A DNA stretch of 19,644 nucleotides from CAZNVB01 sp964651495. GTDB taxonomy: Bacteria > Acidobacteriota > Aminicenantia > Aminicenantales > UBA8522. The notes beneath the pieces were generated by a model. The model had not been told where the DNA came from, did not search any database, and was given only the letters and a program-made list of their open reading frames with translations. The DNA is taken from contig CAZYWP010000049.1 of NCBI GenBank assembly GCA_964651495.1, forward strand, positions 1-19,644, written 5' to 3'. The translations under genes were made by a program, and so were the position numbers. Positions within the stretch are counted from its first letter, which is position 1, and each line of letters opens with the position of its first letter. This document shows, piece after piece, positions 1 to 6,951 of the stretch.

Positions 1-1
1 G

Positions 2-61
2 CTCTGGGGGGCCGAACTGGCCGCCGTGATGAATGAGAGGAAACATGCCCAAGCCGCCTGA
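2..61 (+). CDS. 3' end of an unidentified upstream gene (partial)
   Basis: Frame 2 from the window edge stays open to a TGA at 59-61 and reads LWGAELAAVMNERKHAQAA, with mostly G/C third positions. It would overlap the lpxD start by 17 nt. The other two plus frames close earlier (TGA at 27-29 and at 34-36), so the upstream gene could equally end in one of those. Only the last codons are visible and the product cannot be identified. Confidence 0.25.
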   Translation, partial: LWGAELAAVMNERKHAQAA

Positions 62-1118
62 GCCCGGCGCTCCTGCCGCCCCTTCCCTGACGGTTGTGGA
101 GCTGGCTCGACTCCTCGGCTGCCCGTACGAGGGTGACGGGGAAAGAAAGATCACCGGAGTCTCCAGCCTGGAGCAGGCGCGAGAGGGTGACCTGGTCTTC
201 CTGATCCATCCCAGGTACCGGAAGCAGCTCGAGGAAACCAGGGCCTCGGCGGCCATTATCCCGGAGGAGGAAACCTTCCGCAAAATCCCTGTGCTCCTCT
301 CCAAAAACCCCCACCTGGCGTTTATCAGGGCCGTCGAGTTCTTTTTCCAACCCTACCGCCCCCGGCCGGGCGTCCATCCGTCCGCCCTGGTCTCGCCGTC
401 GGCCAGGATCGGCCGGGATGCCGCGGTCGGAGCGTTCTGTGTCATCGGGGATGAGGTCGAAATCGGAGAGGGCACCGTGATCTTTCCGCTGGTTTCCGTC
501 TATCCGCGGGCCAGGATCGGTGAACGGGCCGTTATCCACTCCCAGGTTTCAATCAGAGAAGACGTCCGCATCGGAGACCGTGTCATCATCCACAGCGGAG
601 CGGTCATCGGCTCGGACGGGTTCGGCTATATCGAAGAGGCCGACGGGTCGCGCCATAAAATCCCCCAGAAGGGGACGGTCGTGATCGAGGCTGACGTCGA
701 GATCGGCGCCAACACGGCCATCGACCGGGCCACCCTGGGAGAGACCATCATCCGCCGGGGAGCCAAGATCGACAACCTTGTCCAGGTGGCGCACAACGTC
801 GAAATCGGGGAGAATTCCATCCTCGCCGGCCAGACCGGGATCGCCGGAAGCTCGAAAATCGGGAAAGGCGTCATCATGGGGGGGCAGGTGGGCGTTGCCG
901 ACCACGTGCGCATCGGAGATAAGGTGATCGTGGCGGCGAAGTCGGGAATCACCAAGGACGTCCCGGCCGGCGCGTTCGTCTCAGGAAGCCCCCACCTCGA
1001 CATCCGCGACTGGAGAAAGGTCTGGGTTTTGCTCCCGCAGCTCTACGACTTCATCAAGGACTTGAAGAAGCTCAAGGCGAAAGTCGAGGAATTAGAGAAA
1101 TCAATCAAAAAAGAGTGA
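45..1118 (+). CDS. lpxD: UDP-3-O-(3-hydroxyacyl)glucosamine N-acyltransferase LpxD
   Basis: Third enzyme of lipid A synthesis: it transfers an R-3-hydroxyacyl chain from acyl carrier protein to the 2-amino group of UDP-3-O-acyl-glucosamine in the cytoplasm. The 357-residue protein has the N-terminal LpxD uridine-binding domain (about 15-100), then a long left-handed beta-helix of hexapeptide repeats (about 110-315). It contains GSDGFGY (189-195) and the family's catalytic histidine context VAHNVEIG (H250). A basic alpha-helical tail follows (about 330-357). I chose ATG 45 because GAGAGGA lies 4 nt upstream; ATG 33 in the same frame has no better site. The gene reads toward trxB and is separated from it by 61 nt of hairpin repeats. 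It implies an LPS-containing outer membrane. Confidence 0.96.
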   Translation: MPKPPEPGAPAAPSLTVVELARLLGCPYEGDGERKITGVSSLEQAREGDLVFLIHPRYRKQLEETRASAAIIPEEETFRKIPVLLSKNPHLAFIRAVEFFFQPYRPRPGVHPSALVSPSARIGRDAAVGAFCVIGDEVEIGEGTVIFPLVSVYPRARIGERAVIHSQVSIREDVRIGDRVIIHSGAVIGSDGFGYIEEADGSRHKIPQKGTVVIEADVEIGANTAIDRATLGETIIRRGAKIDNLVQVAHNVEIGENSILAGQTGIAGSSKIGKGVIMGGQVGVADHVRIGDKVIVAAKSGITKDVPAGAFVSGSPHLDIRDWRKVWVLLPQLYDFIKDLKKLKAKVEELEKSIKKE

Positions 1119-1178
1119 GATTGCTTCGCTTTCGCTCGCAATGACGCCGTCAGATCGCCGCGTTCCGCTCGCGATGAC
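1117..1178. repeat. Two degenerate copies of a short hairpin repeat
   Basis: Between the convergent lpxD and trxB stops lie two related units. The first has ATTGC at 1120-1124 and GCAAT at 1138-1142 around a 13-nt TTCGC-rich loop. The second has ATCGC at 1154-1158 and GCGAT at 1171-1175 around a 12-nt loop. Both end in ATGAC. The stems differ by paired changes, so the fold is kept. A third copy begins at 19624. This looks like a dispersed intergenic repeat. No proper T-run follows, so it is not a clear terminator. Confidence 0.7.
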
Positions 1179-1179
1179 T

Positions 1180-2112
1180 TTATCCCCCGTATGATTCCAT
1201 GTATTCGTTGACCGAAAGGGCGGCCGTCACTCCCGAGCCCGCCGCCGTGATGACCTGCTTGGGACAGGCGTCGGCGACATCCCCGGCGGCGAAAATCCCC
1301 GCCTCAGAGGTGGCCATGTTGGGCTTGACCTTGATCTCCCGCCATTCATTGAGCTCCAGAAGCCCCTTGACAAATTCGGTGTGGGGGTCCATCCCGATCG
1401 AGACGAAGAGCCCGTCGAGCGGAAGCGGGTAGGTCCTGCCGTCCCGGACATTCCTGATCAGGACCCGCTCGAGCCGGCTCTCGCCTTCGGCCGCTTCCAC
1501 GACACTGCTCCACAGCACCTCCATTTTCGGGTTGGCGAGAACCCGTTCCTGCAATATTTTGATAGCCCGGAACTGGTCCCGGCGGTGAATCACGTACAGC
1601 TTGCGGGCAAACCTGGTCAGGAACTCGGCCTCGGTCAGGGCGTTATCCCCTCCGCCGACGACCGCGACCGAGGCATCCCGGAAAAAGGGGCCGTCGCAGG
1701 TCGCGCAGTAGGATACCCCTTTTCCCGTCAGCCTCGCCTCACCCGGGATTCCCAGCTTGCGGTAGGCGGCGCCGGTGGCGATGATGACCGCCCGCGCCCG
1801 ATACTCCTTGTTGAGGCCGGTCACCGTCCACCCCTTGCCTTCCCTGCGAATGCCACGGGCTTCCTCCATCTCGACCACGGCACCGAACTTGTCGGACTGC
1901 TTCCTGAACCTCTCCATCAGGTCGAAAGGGGCGATGCCCTCGGGGAACCCGGGGTAGTTTTCCACCCAATCGGTGAGCAGGATTTGACCACCAGGCAGGC
2001 CCTTCTCCAGGACGATGGTCCGCAGGCGGGCCCGGCCGGTGTAGATGGCGGCTGCCAGGCCGGCCGGCCCGGCGCCTATGATGACAACGTCATGTGTCTC
2101 TTCAGGGCTCAT
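1180..2112 (-). CDS. trxB: Thioredoxin reductase (NADPH)
   Basis: Flavoprotein that reduces oxidised thioredoxin with NADPH in the cytoplasm. The 310 residues show the FAD Rossmann motif GAGPAG (13-18), the redox-active CATC (C136, C139), the NADPH-binding loop GGGDNA (153-158), HRRDQFRA (176-183) whose arginines are typical for NADPH rather than NADH, and the C-terminal FAD motif AAGD (275-278). Length matches the low-molecular-weight TrxB family. Its ATG overlaps the trxA stop in an ATGA junction, so the enzyme and its substrate are translationally coupled. It is the last gene of the leftward train and converges on lpxD. Confidence 0.97.
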   Translation of the reverse strand: MSPEETHDVVIIGAGPAGLAAAIYTGRARLRTIVLEKGLPGGQILLTDWVENYPGFPEGIAPFDLMERFRKQSDKFGAVVEMEEARGIRREGKGWTVTGLNKEYRARAVIIATGAAYRKLGIPGEARLTGKGVSYCATCDGPFFRDASVAVVGGGDNALTEAEFLTRFARKLYVIHRRDQFRAIKILQERVLANPKMEVLWSSVVEAAEGESRLERVLIRNVRDGRTYPLPLDGLFVSIGMDPHTEFVKGLLELNEWREIKVKPNMATSEAGIFAAGDVADACPKQVITAAGSGVTAALSVNEYMESYGG

Positions 2113-2435
2113 AAATGCTTGGTGATGACCTCGACGATCTTGTCGCGCGACTGCGCGCCGACGATCGTTTCCTTGAGCTCTCCGCCTTTGAAGAGCAGCA
2201 GGGTGGGGATGCCGCGGATACCGTACTTGGATGGAGTCTTTATGTTCTCATCAACGTTCATCTTGGTCACCTTGAGCTTGTCCGTGTAAATCTGAGCGAT
2301 ATTCTCCACAGTCGGAGCAATCATCCGGCAGGGCATGCACCATTCCGCCCAGAAATCGATCAGCACGGGGAGGGCCGACTTGAGGACCTCGTCTTCAAAA
2401 TTGGCGTCGGTGACATTGAGGACATCAGTGGACAA
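2109..2435 (-). CDS. trxA: Thioredoxin
   Basis: Small cytoplasmic dithiol carrier. The 108-residue form starts at a TTG (2435-2433) because GAGGAGG sits 5 nt upstream and the thioredoxin fold begins just after it; a longer in-frame reading adds 35 residues unlike any thioredoxin. The active site is WCMPC (32-36), with methionine in place of the usual glycine. The cis-proline motif GIPTLLLF (P77) and the surrounding beta strands are intact. The start lies 11 nt inside the end of the glycogen-synthase-like gene and the stop overlaps trxB by 4 nt, so all three are probably translated together. Substrates cannot be told from sequence. Confidence 0.95.
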   Translation of the reverse strand: MSTDVLNVTDANFEDEVLKSALPVLIDFWAEWCMPCRMIAPTVENIAQIYTDKLKVTKMNVDENIKTPSKYGIRGIPTLLLFKGGELKETIVGAQSRDKIVEVITKHL

Positions 2436-3288
2436 TTGAGCCTCCTCTTTTGAGCTGCCTGGCCTTGAGATAAAGCTTGTGGTATTCCCGGGCAGCCGCC
2501 TTCCACGAGGCATCATCTCTGCCGTTGGGAACTGCCGCAAGCTCCAGGCCGCGTTTATCCAAAACCTCGTCCAGTCCGGGCGGATGCTTCCCGACGCCGG
2601 GACCCGGCGGCTCCGCCGGCTCGACCCTGTTAATCAGATCGGCGAACACAATCCCCGCTTTGAGGAAGTTGAATTTGCCGTTCATGGAGAGCTGATCCGG
2701 AGTGAAATAATTCCAGTTCAGCCCGGTCAGAGCCAGGCTTTCGGCCGGGAATTCGCCCTGCCTGGCGAGATCATGGAGCGTCAGCAGCGTGGCCGTGTTC
2801 TGGAACATCGGTTCGCCGCTGTAATGGGTCTTCAGGAGCACCGGGATCAGAGCGGTCGGCCAGTCCTGACAATGGAGGATGTCCGGAGGTCTCCCAGTGT
2901 GGCGCAGGAACTCGATGACCGCCCGGCTGAAAAAAATGAAACGCTCGTCGTTATCCAGATAGTCCCCTGTCGCTGTGCCGTAAATATTCTCCCGCAGGAA
3001 ATACTTCGGGTTATCGACCAAATAAAGGCTGTAGTCGTCTCCCTTGACTTCAGAGATGCCGGCTTTGGTTTTTTCCGGGCCGATCGGCACTTGGAGGTCG
3101 GTCATAACGGGGATGGCCTCCAGGTATTCAATCCCGGGTGTGGCGTATTTAGGGAGGAAAAGGGAGATTCCGATTCCCAGAGAAGAGAGGCGCGCCGGAA
3201 GGGCGGAACAGAAATCCCCCAACTCTCCTGATCCGGCAAAGGGAGAAATCTCCGTCGAAACGAAGGCGACGCGCAATTTTTTGCTCAT
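2425..3288 (-). CDS. Glycogen/starch-synthase-like protein, GT5 N-domain only, probably non-catalytic
   Basis: The first ~220 of 287 residues follow the N-terminal (acceptor) domain of GT5 glycogen synthases: VAFVSTEISPF, then ALP, DILHCQDWPTALIPVLL (136-152), LLTLHDLARQGEF (168-180), and NGKFNFLKAGIVFAD (203-217). The ADP-glucose-binding KTGGL motif reads GSGEL (19-23), so the key lysine and one glycine are lost. The hinge usually reading VSPTYA is a Pro/Gly-rich stretch (222-238). After GLDEVL and NGRDDASW (255-262, aligning with NGVDYDIW) the protein goes straight to a helix resembling the extreme C-terminus of these enzymes (AAREYHKLY). The ~200-residue C-terminal Rossmann domain is absent (family about 480 residues). 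Start at ATG 3288 fits the family; no clear Shine-Dalgarno is seen, and a TTG at 3327 is the alternative. Synthase activity is unlikely; the role is unknown. Confidence 0.75.
   Translation of the reverse strand: MSKKLRVAFVSTEISPFAGSGELGDFCSALPARLSSLGIGISLFLPKYATPGIEYLEAIPVMTDLQVPIGPEKTKAGISEVKGDDYSLYLVDNPKYFLRENIYGTATGDYLDNDERFIFFSRAVIEFLRHTGRPPDILHCQDWPTALIPVLLKTHYSGEPMFQNTATLLTLHDLARQGEFPAESLALTGLNWNYFTPDQLSMNGKFNFLKAGIVFADLINRVEPAEPPGPGVGKHPPGLDEVLDKRGLELAAVPNGRDDASWKAAAREYHKLYLKARQLKRGGSIVH
2441..2447 (-). promoter_or_regulatory. Shine-Dalgarno site of trxA
   Basis: GAGGAGG on the minus strand, 5 nt upstream of the TTG at 2435. It fixes the trxA start at TTG and lies inside the last codons of the upstream gene. 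Confidence 0.75.
2596..2619. repeat. Overlapping GC-rich palindromes inside the glgA-like gene
   Basis: GCCGGG-A-CCCGGC (2596-2608) overlaps CCGGCGG-CT-CCGCCGG (2604-2619), two competing perfect hairpins. They encode the Pro/Gly-rich hinge that departs from the glycogen synthase family. Confidence 0.6.
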
Positions 3289-3332
3289 GGGGAGGTCAAT
3301 AATAATGGGGGGGCGCAAGAATGTCAATCAAC

Positions 3333-4190
3333 CTACGGGAACGTCCCCCAGCCGAGCTTCTCCTTGAGGAGGTCGAAGAAATTCCGCTTCGGCGAAGAGA
3401 TGAGGCGCAGCTCAAAATCGGCCCGCTCGATCTCGATGATGTCGTTTTTCCCGAGGAGGACGCCCCTCTGTCCATCCAGGGTGAGGTAAACTTCTTCGCC
3501 CGCCGTCAGGAGCTGAAGCCTGATCCTGGAATCCGAGGAGACAACCATCGGCCGGAAGGACAGCGTGTGGGGGCAGATCGGCGATAGGACGATCGCCGGG
3601 ATATAGGGCTGGACGATCGGACCCCCGGCGGAGAGCGAATAGGCCGTCGAGCCCGTCGGTGTGGCCACGATCAGCCCGTCCGATTTGAGCGCGGCGATTT
3701 CTTTGTCGTCGATCCAGATGGCGATCTGGATCATCCGGGCCAGAGCGCCCTTGTTGACGATGACATCGTTGAGACAATAATAGTCCTTGCCCCGACATGA
3801 AGCTTTGAGCATCTGCCTGGGGCTGATGATCTGCTCATTCCCCCCGAGAAACGCATCCAGAGTGAGAAAGGCCTCGTCGGTGGGAACCTCGGTCAGGAAG
3901 CCCAGCCTCCCTAGGTTGACCCCGAGCACCGGCACGCCTTTCTGGGCCGCCAGATGGGCGATGCTGAGCAGCGTGCCGTCGCCGCCCAGGACGACAACCA
4001 GGTCCACCCTTTCCGGAAGTTCCTCTCTCGGCACCCCATCCTTCAGGGAGAGCTTCCTGGCCGCCACATCTTCGAGCAGGCAGGCGATGCCCATCCTCTC
4101 CAGGTACTCCATGAGTTCGCCCAGCACCTTCTCGATGTTGGGGGCATGAGGCTTGATGACGACTCCGACTCGCTCAATTTTTTTCGCCAT
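3333..4190 (-). CDS. nadK: NAD kinase
   Basis: Phosphorylates NAD to NADP using ATP or polyphosphate in the cytoplasm. The 285 residues carry GGDGT (69-73), the NAD-ribose binding ND (141-142) in LNDVIVNKG, DGLIVATPTG (171-180) and STAYSLSAGGP (181-191), in family order and at normal length. I chose ATG 4190 because GGGAGG lies 7 nt upstream and the conserved N-terminus starts there; in-frame sequence further up only shadows tlyA. The start overlaps the tlyA stop by 17 nt, a common tlyA-nadK arrangement. A 44-nt gap separates it from the glgA-like gene, with nothing recognisable in it. NADPH demand of TrxB downstream is a plausible functional link. Confidence 0.96.
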   Translation of the reverse strand: MAKKIERVGVVIKPHAPNIEKVLGELMEYLERMGIACLLEDVAARKLSLKDGVPREELPERVDLVVVLGGDGTLLSIAHLAAQKGVPVLGVNLGRLGFLTEVPTDEAFLTLDAFLGGNEQIISPRQMLKASCRGKDYYCLNDVIVNKGALARMIQIAIWIDDKEIAALKSDGLIVATPTGSTAYSLSAGGPIVQPYIPAIVLSPICPHTLSFRPMVVSSDSRIRLQLLTAGEEVYLTLDGQRGVLLGKNDIIEIERADFELRLISSPKRNFFDLLKEKLGWGTFP

Positions 4191-5019
4191 AGACAACCTC
4201 CCTGACCAGTCCCCGGACTCTCTCCGCCGGCCAGGCGTCCTGGCCCAACGCCCAACAGACAAAAAATTCCCGGTTCCCTTTTTGCCCGCGCACCGAGCTC
4301 TTGAGCAGGCCGCGGACAACGAAGCCCAGCTCCCCGGCCTCTTCCAGCACCCGATTGAGCACGGTCTCGTGCCTGGCCGGGTCGCGGAGAACGCCCTTCC
4401 TTCCGACCTGCCCCTTGCCGGCTTCGAACTGCGGTTTGAGCAGGCTCAGGAGAATGCCGTTCCCCAGGAATGACCGGATAGCGGGAAGGACTTTGAGCAC
4501 GGAAATGAAGGACACATCCATGGTTACGATCCCCGGCGTCTCCCTGAAATCCTCCTTCCGGAGATGGCGGGCGTTTTTTTCGATCGGAATTACCCGCTCG
4601 TCGCGGCGCAGCCGCCAATCCAGCTGGCTGATGGAGACATCGACAGCATACACGATTCGGGCGCCTCTTTGAAGCAGGCAGTCGGTGAACCCGCCGGTCG
4701 AGGAGCCCAGGTCCGCCGCCACCGCCCCCCGGCAGTCGATGGCAAATGCGTCCAGGGCCTCTTCAAGCTTCAGTCCTCCCCGGCCCACGTAGGGGATCGG
4801 CCTCAGCACGGACAGCGCTGCCTCCGGATCGACCATCTCGCCCGGCTTCTCCACCCGTTTTCCGCCGGAAAAGACGAGTCCGGCCATGATGAGCGCCCGG
4901 GCTTTCACCTGGCTTTCCGACAGACCGCGGGACAGGACGAAAGTATCCGCCCTCTCTTTTCTCTTTTTTTTTCGCTCCGCTTCCGGCTTATCGTTCATCG
5001 GGCTAAGAGAGAGAAGCAT
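4174..5019 (-). CDS. tlyA: TlyA-family 2'-O-ribose rRNA methyltransferase (hemolysin A family)
   Basis: SAM-dependent RNA 2'-O-methyltransferase; characterised members modify 16S and/or 23S rRNA. Residues about 23-66 form an S4 RNA-binding domain (SRGLSESQVKARALIMAGLV). A FtsJ-like Rossmann domain follows, with the SAM motif DLGSSTGGFTD (103-113), MDVSFIS (D168) and LLKPQFE (K195); with K84 these fit the K-D-K-E catalytic set. Length of 281 is normal. ATG 5019 is kept as start, with a weak AGGCGG upstream; ATG 4998 is possible and would remove seven residues. The 3' end overlaps nadK. The hemolysin name is historical and gives no evidence of toxicity. Confidence 0.93.
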   Translation of the reverse strand: MLLSLSPMNDKPEAERKKKRKERADTFVLSRGLSESQVKARALIMAGLVFSGGKRVEKPGEMVDPEAALSVLRPIPYVGRGGLKLEEALDAFAIDCRGAVAADLGSSTGGFTDCLLQRGARIVYAVDVSISQLDWRLRRDERVIPIEKNARHLRKEDFRETPGIVTMDVSFISVLKVLPAIRSFLGNGILLSLLKPQFEAGKGQVGRKGVLRDPARHETVLNRVLEEAGELGFVVRGLLKSSVRGQKGNREFFVCWALGQDAWPAERVRGLVREVVYGEKN

Positions 5020-5082
5020 AGAAACCGCCTAAGAGCTGGAAAGAAATTGTCTTGGCAATAATCTTTTAGTAGTCGGGCCAAT

Positions 5083-6951
5083 TTAAGTCAAGAAAGCCCG
5101 GATCTGGGCGGCCAGGCCGTCGGCATCGAGGCCGTATTTTTTTCTGATCTGGTCGGCCTTGCCCATAGGATAGACTTCGAGGGGGAGCCCGATACTTTTA
5201 AAGCGGATGTCGAACCGGCAGTGGCGGTCGAGGAGCTCGCGGACGGCGCTCCCGAACCCCCCTGCCAGCACGCCCTCCTCGACCGTGATGACGGCGTTCC
5301 CCTTTTGGGCCAGGCGCAGGATTGTCTCTTCGTCCAGGGGCTTGGCAAACCGGGCGTTGACGACGGCCAGACGGAAGCCCTCTTTTTCCAGCCGTTCGGC
5401 CGCTTCGAGCGCGGGATTGACCATGCTTCCAAGGGCGAGCAGGAGGTCTTTCCCTTCTTTGATCAGCTCACTCTTGCCCAGGGGGATGTCCGAAGGATCG
5501 TCCTCGAGCGGCACTCCCACGCCCTGGCCTTTGGGAAACCGGATCGCCGCCGGATGGCCGAAGGAGAGCGCTGACTTCAGCATCCGCTGCATCTCGCGCT
5601 CGTCCCTGGGCGCCATAACGATCATGTTAGGCATATGCCTCAGATAGACAATGTCGTTGATGCCCTGGTGGGTAGGCCCATCATCCGAGACGACTCCTGC
5701 CCGGTCGAGGGCGAACACCACCGGCAAATCCTGCAGCGAGACATCATGGTAGAGCTGGTCGTAAGCCCGCTGCAGGAAAGTGGAGTAGATGGCCACCACC
5801 GGTTTGAGTCCCCGCAGCGCCAGGCCGGCCGCGAAGTTCACCGCATGCTGCTCGGCGATCCCGACATCGAAGAACCGGTCCGGGAATTCCCGGGCAAACT
5901 CGCTCAGCCCGGTCCCCTCCGGCATGGCCGCCGTGATGGCCACGATCCGGTCATCCTTCCTGGCCAGGCGCGTGAGAGTCTTCCCGAAAACCTCGGAATA
6001 GGTTGGCCGAGTGGCCTTGCTGAGCGGTTTGCCCGTGGCCCGGTTGAAGGGCGCCGCGCCGTGAAAATGCTCCGGGTTGGTCTGGGCCGGGGCATAGCCC
6101 CGCCCTTTTTTTGTAACACAGTGAATGAGGACCGGGCCGTCATAGTCTCGGGCTTCCTTGAAGACCTCGATGAGCGAAGGAATACTGTGGCCCTGGACGG
6201 GCCCGATATAGAGGATTCCGAGTTCCTCGAAAACGACGCCGGGGAAAAACAGTTTTTTGACGGCATCCTCGACCGACCGGCCGGCCCTGATCAGCGGCCA
6301 GCCTACGGCCGGGATGGACTTGAGAAAGGACTTGGCGTGATCCTTGAGCCGCAGGTAGTGCTGGCCGGAGACGAGGTAGGTGAGATACTTGGACAGGGCG
6401 CCGACATTGGGCGAAATGGACATTTCGTTGAAATTGAGGACGATGATGATCTTTTCCCTGAGTTGGCCGATCTGATTGAGCGCTTCCCAGGCCACTCCGC
6501 CGGTCAGGCCGCCATCTCCGACCACGGCCACGACCTCGTGGTCCTCCCGGCGCTTATCCCGGGCCACGGCGATCCCCAGCGCCGCCGAGAGGGCGGTCGA
6601 AGCATGGCCGGTGTTGTAAGCGTCGTGCTCGCTTTCAGCCCGGTCGGGAAAGCCCAGCAGCCCGTTTTCCCGTCGCAAGGTGGGGAAACGGTCTTTCCGG
6701 CCGGTCAGAATCTTGTGAGTGTAACACTGATGGCCGACGTCCCAGATGATCTTGTCCCGGGGCGAATCAAAGACATAATGTAGGGCGATGGTCAGCTCCA
6801 CCACTCCCAGGTTCGAGGCCAGATGGCCTCCGTTCCTGCAGACGGTGTCGAGGATATGGTTGCGGATCTCATCGGCCAGCTGCGGCAGACGCTCCGGCGG
6901 GAGCTTTTTAACGTCCTGGGGGCTGTTGATTTCGTCGAGGATTTTAGGCAT
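5083..6951 (-). CDS. dxs: 1-deoxy-D-xylulose-5-phosphate synthase
   Basis: Thiamine-diphosphate enzyme that joins pyruvate and glyceraldehyde 3-phosphate, the first step of the MEP isoprenoid pathway. The 622-residue protein has the TPP/Mg motif GDGGLTGG (145-152) followed by NFNEMSIS (173-180), the DVGHQCYTHK substrate region (71-80), the catalytic glutamate in GIAEQHAV, the transketolase pyrimidine domain and a C-terminal transketolase domain. Length is typical. ATG 6951 is chosen: GAGG lies 6 nt upstream, and the preceding in-frame residues only shadow ispA. The start overlaps the ispA stop by 8 nt, placing precursor supply next to prenyl chain elongation. A 63-nt AT-richer gap separates it from tlyA, without a recognisable terminator. 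Confidence 0.97.
   Translation of the reverse strand: MPKILDEINSPQDVKKLPPERLPQLADEIRNHILDTVCRNGGHLASNLGVVELTIALHYVFDSPRDKIIWDVGHQCYTHKILTGRKDRFPTLRRENGLLGFPDRAESEHDAYNTGHASTALSAALGIAVARDKRREDHEVVAVVGDGGLTGGVAWEALNQIGQLREKIIIVLNFNEMSISPNVGALSKYLTYLVSGQHYLRLKDHAKSFLKSIPAVGWPLIRAGRSVEDAVKKLFFPGVVFEELGILYIGPVQGHSIPSLIEVFKEARDYDGPVLIHCVTKKGRGYAPAQTNPEHFHGAAPFNRATGKPLSKATRPTYSEVFGKTLTRLARKDDRIVAITAAMPEGTGLSEFAREFPDRFFDVGIAEQHAVNFAAGLALRGLKPVVAIYSTFLQRAYDQLYHDVSLQDLPVVFALDRAGVVSDDGPTHQGINDIVYLRHMPNMIVMAPRDEREMQRMLKSALSFGHPAAIRFPKGQGVGVPLEDDPSDIPLGKSELIKEGKDLLLALGSMVNPALEAAERLEKEGFRLAVVNARFAKPLDEETILRLAQKGNAVITVEEGVLAGGFGSAVRELLDRHCRFDIRFKSIGLPLEVYPMGKADQIRKKYGLDADGLAAQIRAFLT

Noticed and set aside
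1117..1178. Bidirectional terminator between lpxD and trxB
   Set aside because: The hairpins have 5-bp stems with 12-13 nt loops and no run of T on either side; they fit a dispersed repeat better.
2436..2540. 35-residue N-terminal extension of thioredoxin
   Set aside because: It lies wholly inside the end of the glgA-like gene, has no thioredoxin-like or signal-peptide character, and the strong ribosome site favours TTG 2435.
4174..5019. TlyA as a hemolysin toxin
   Set aside because: The S4 plus FtsJ-like methyltransferase motifs fit rRNA methylation; the hemolysin label is historical.
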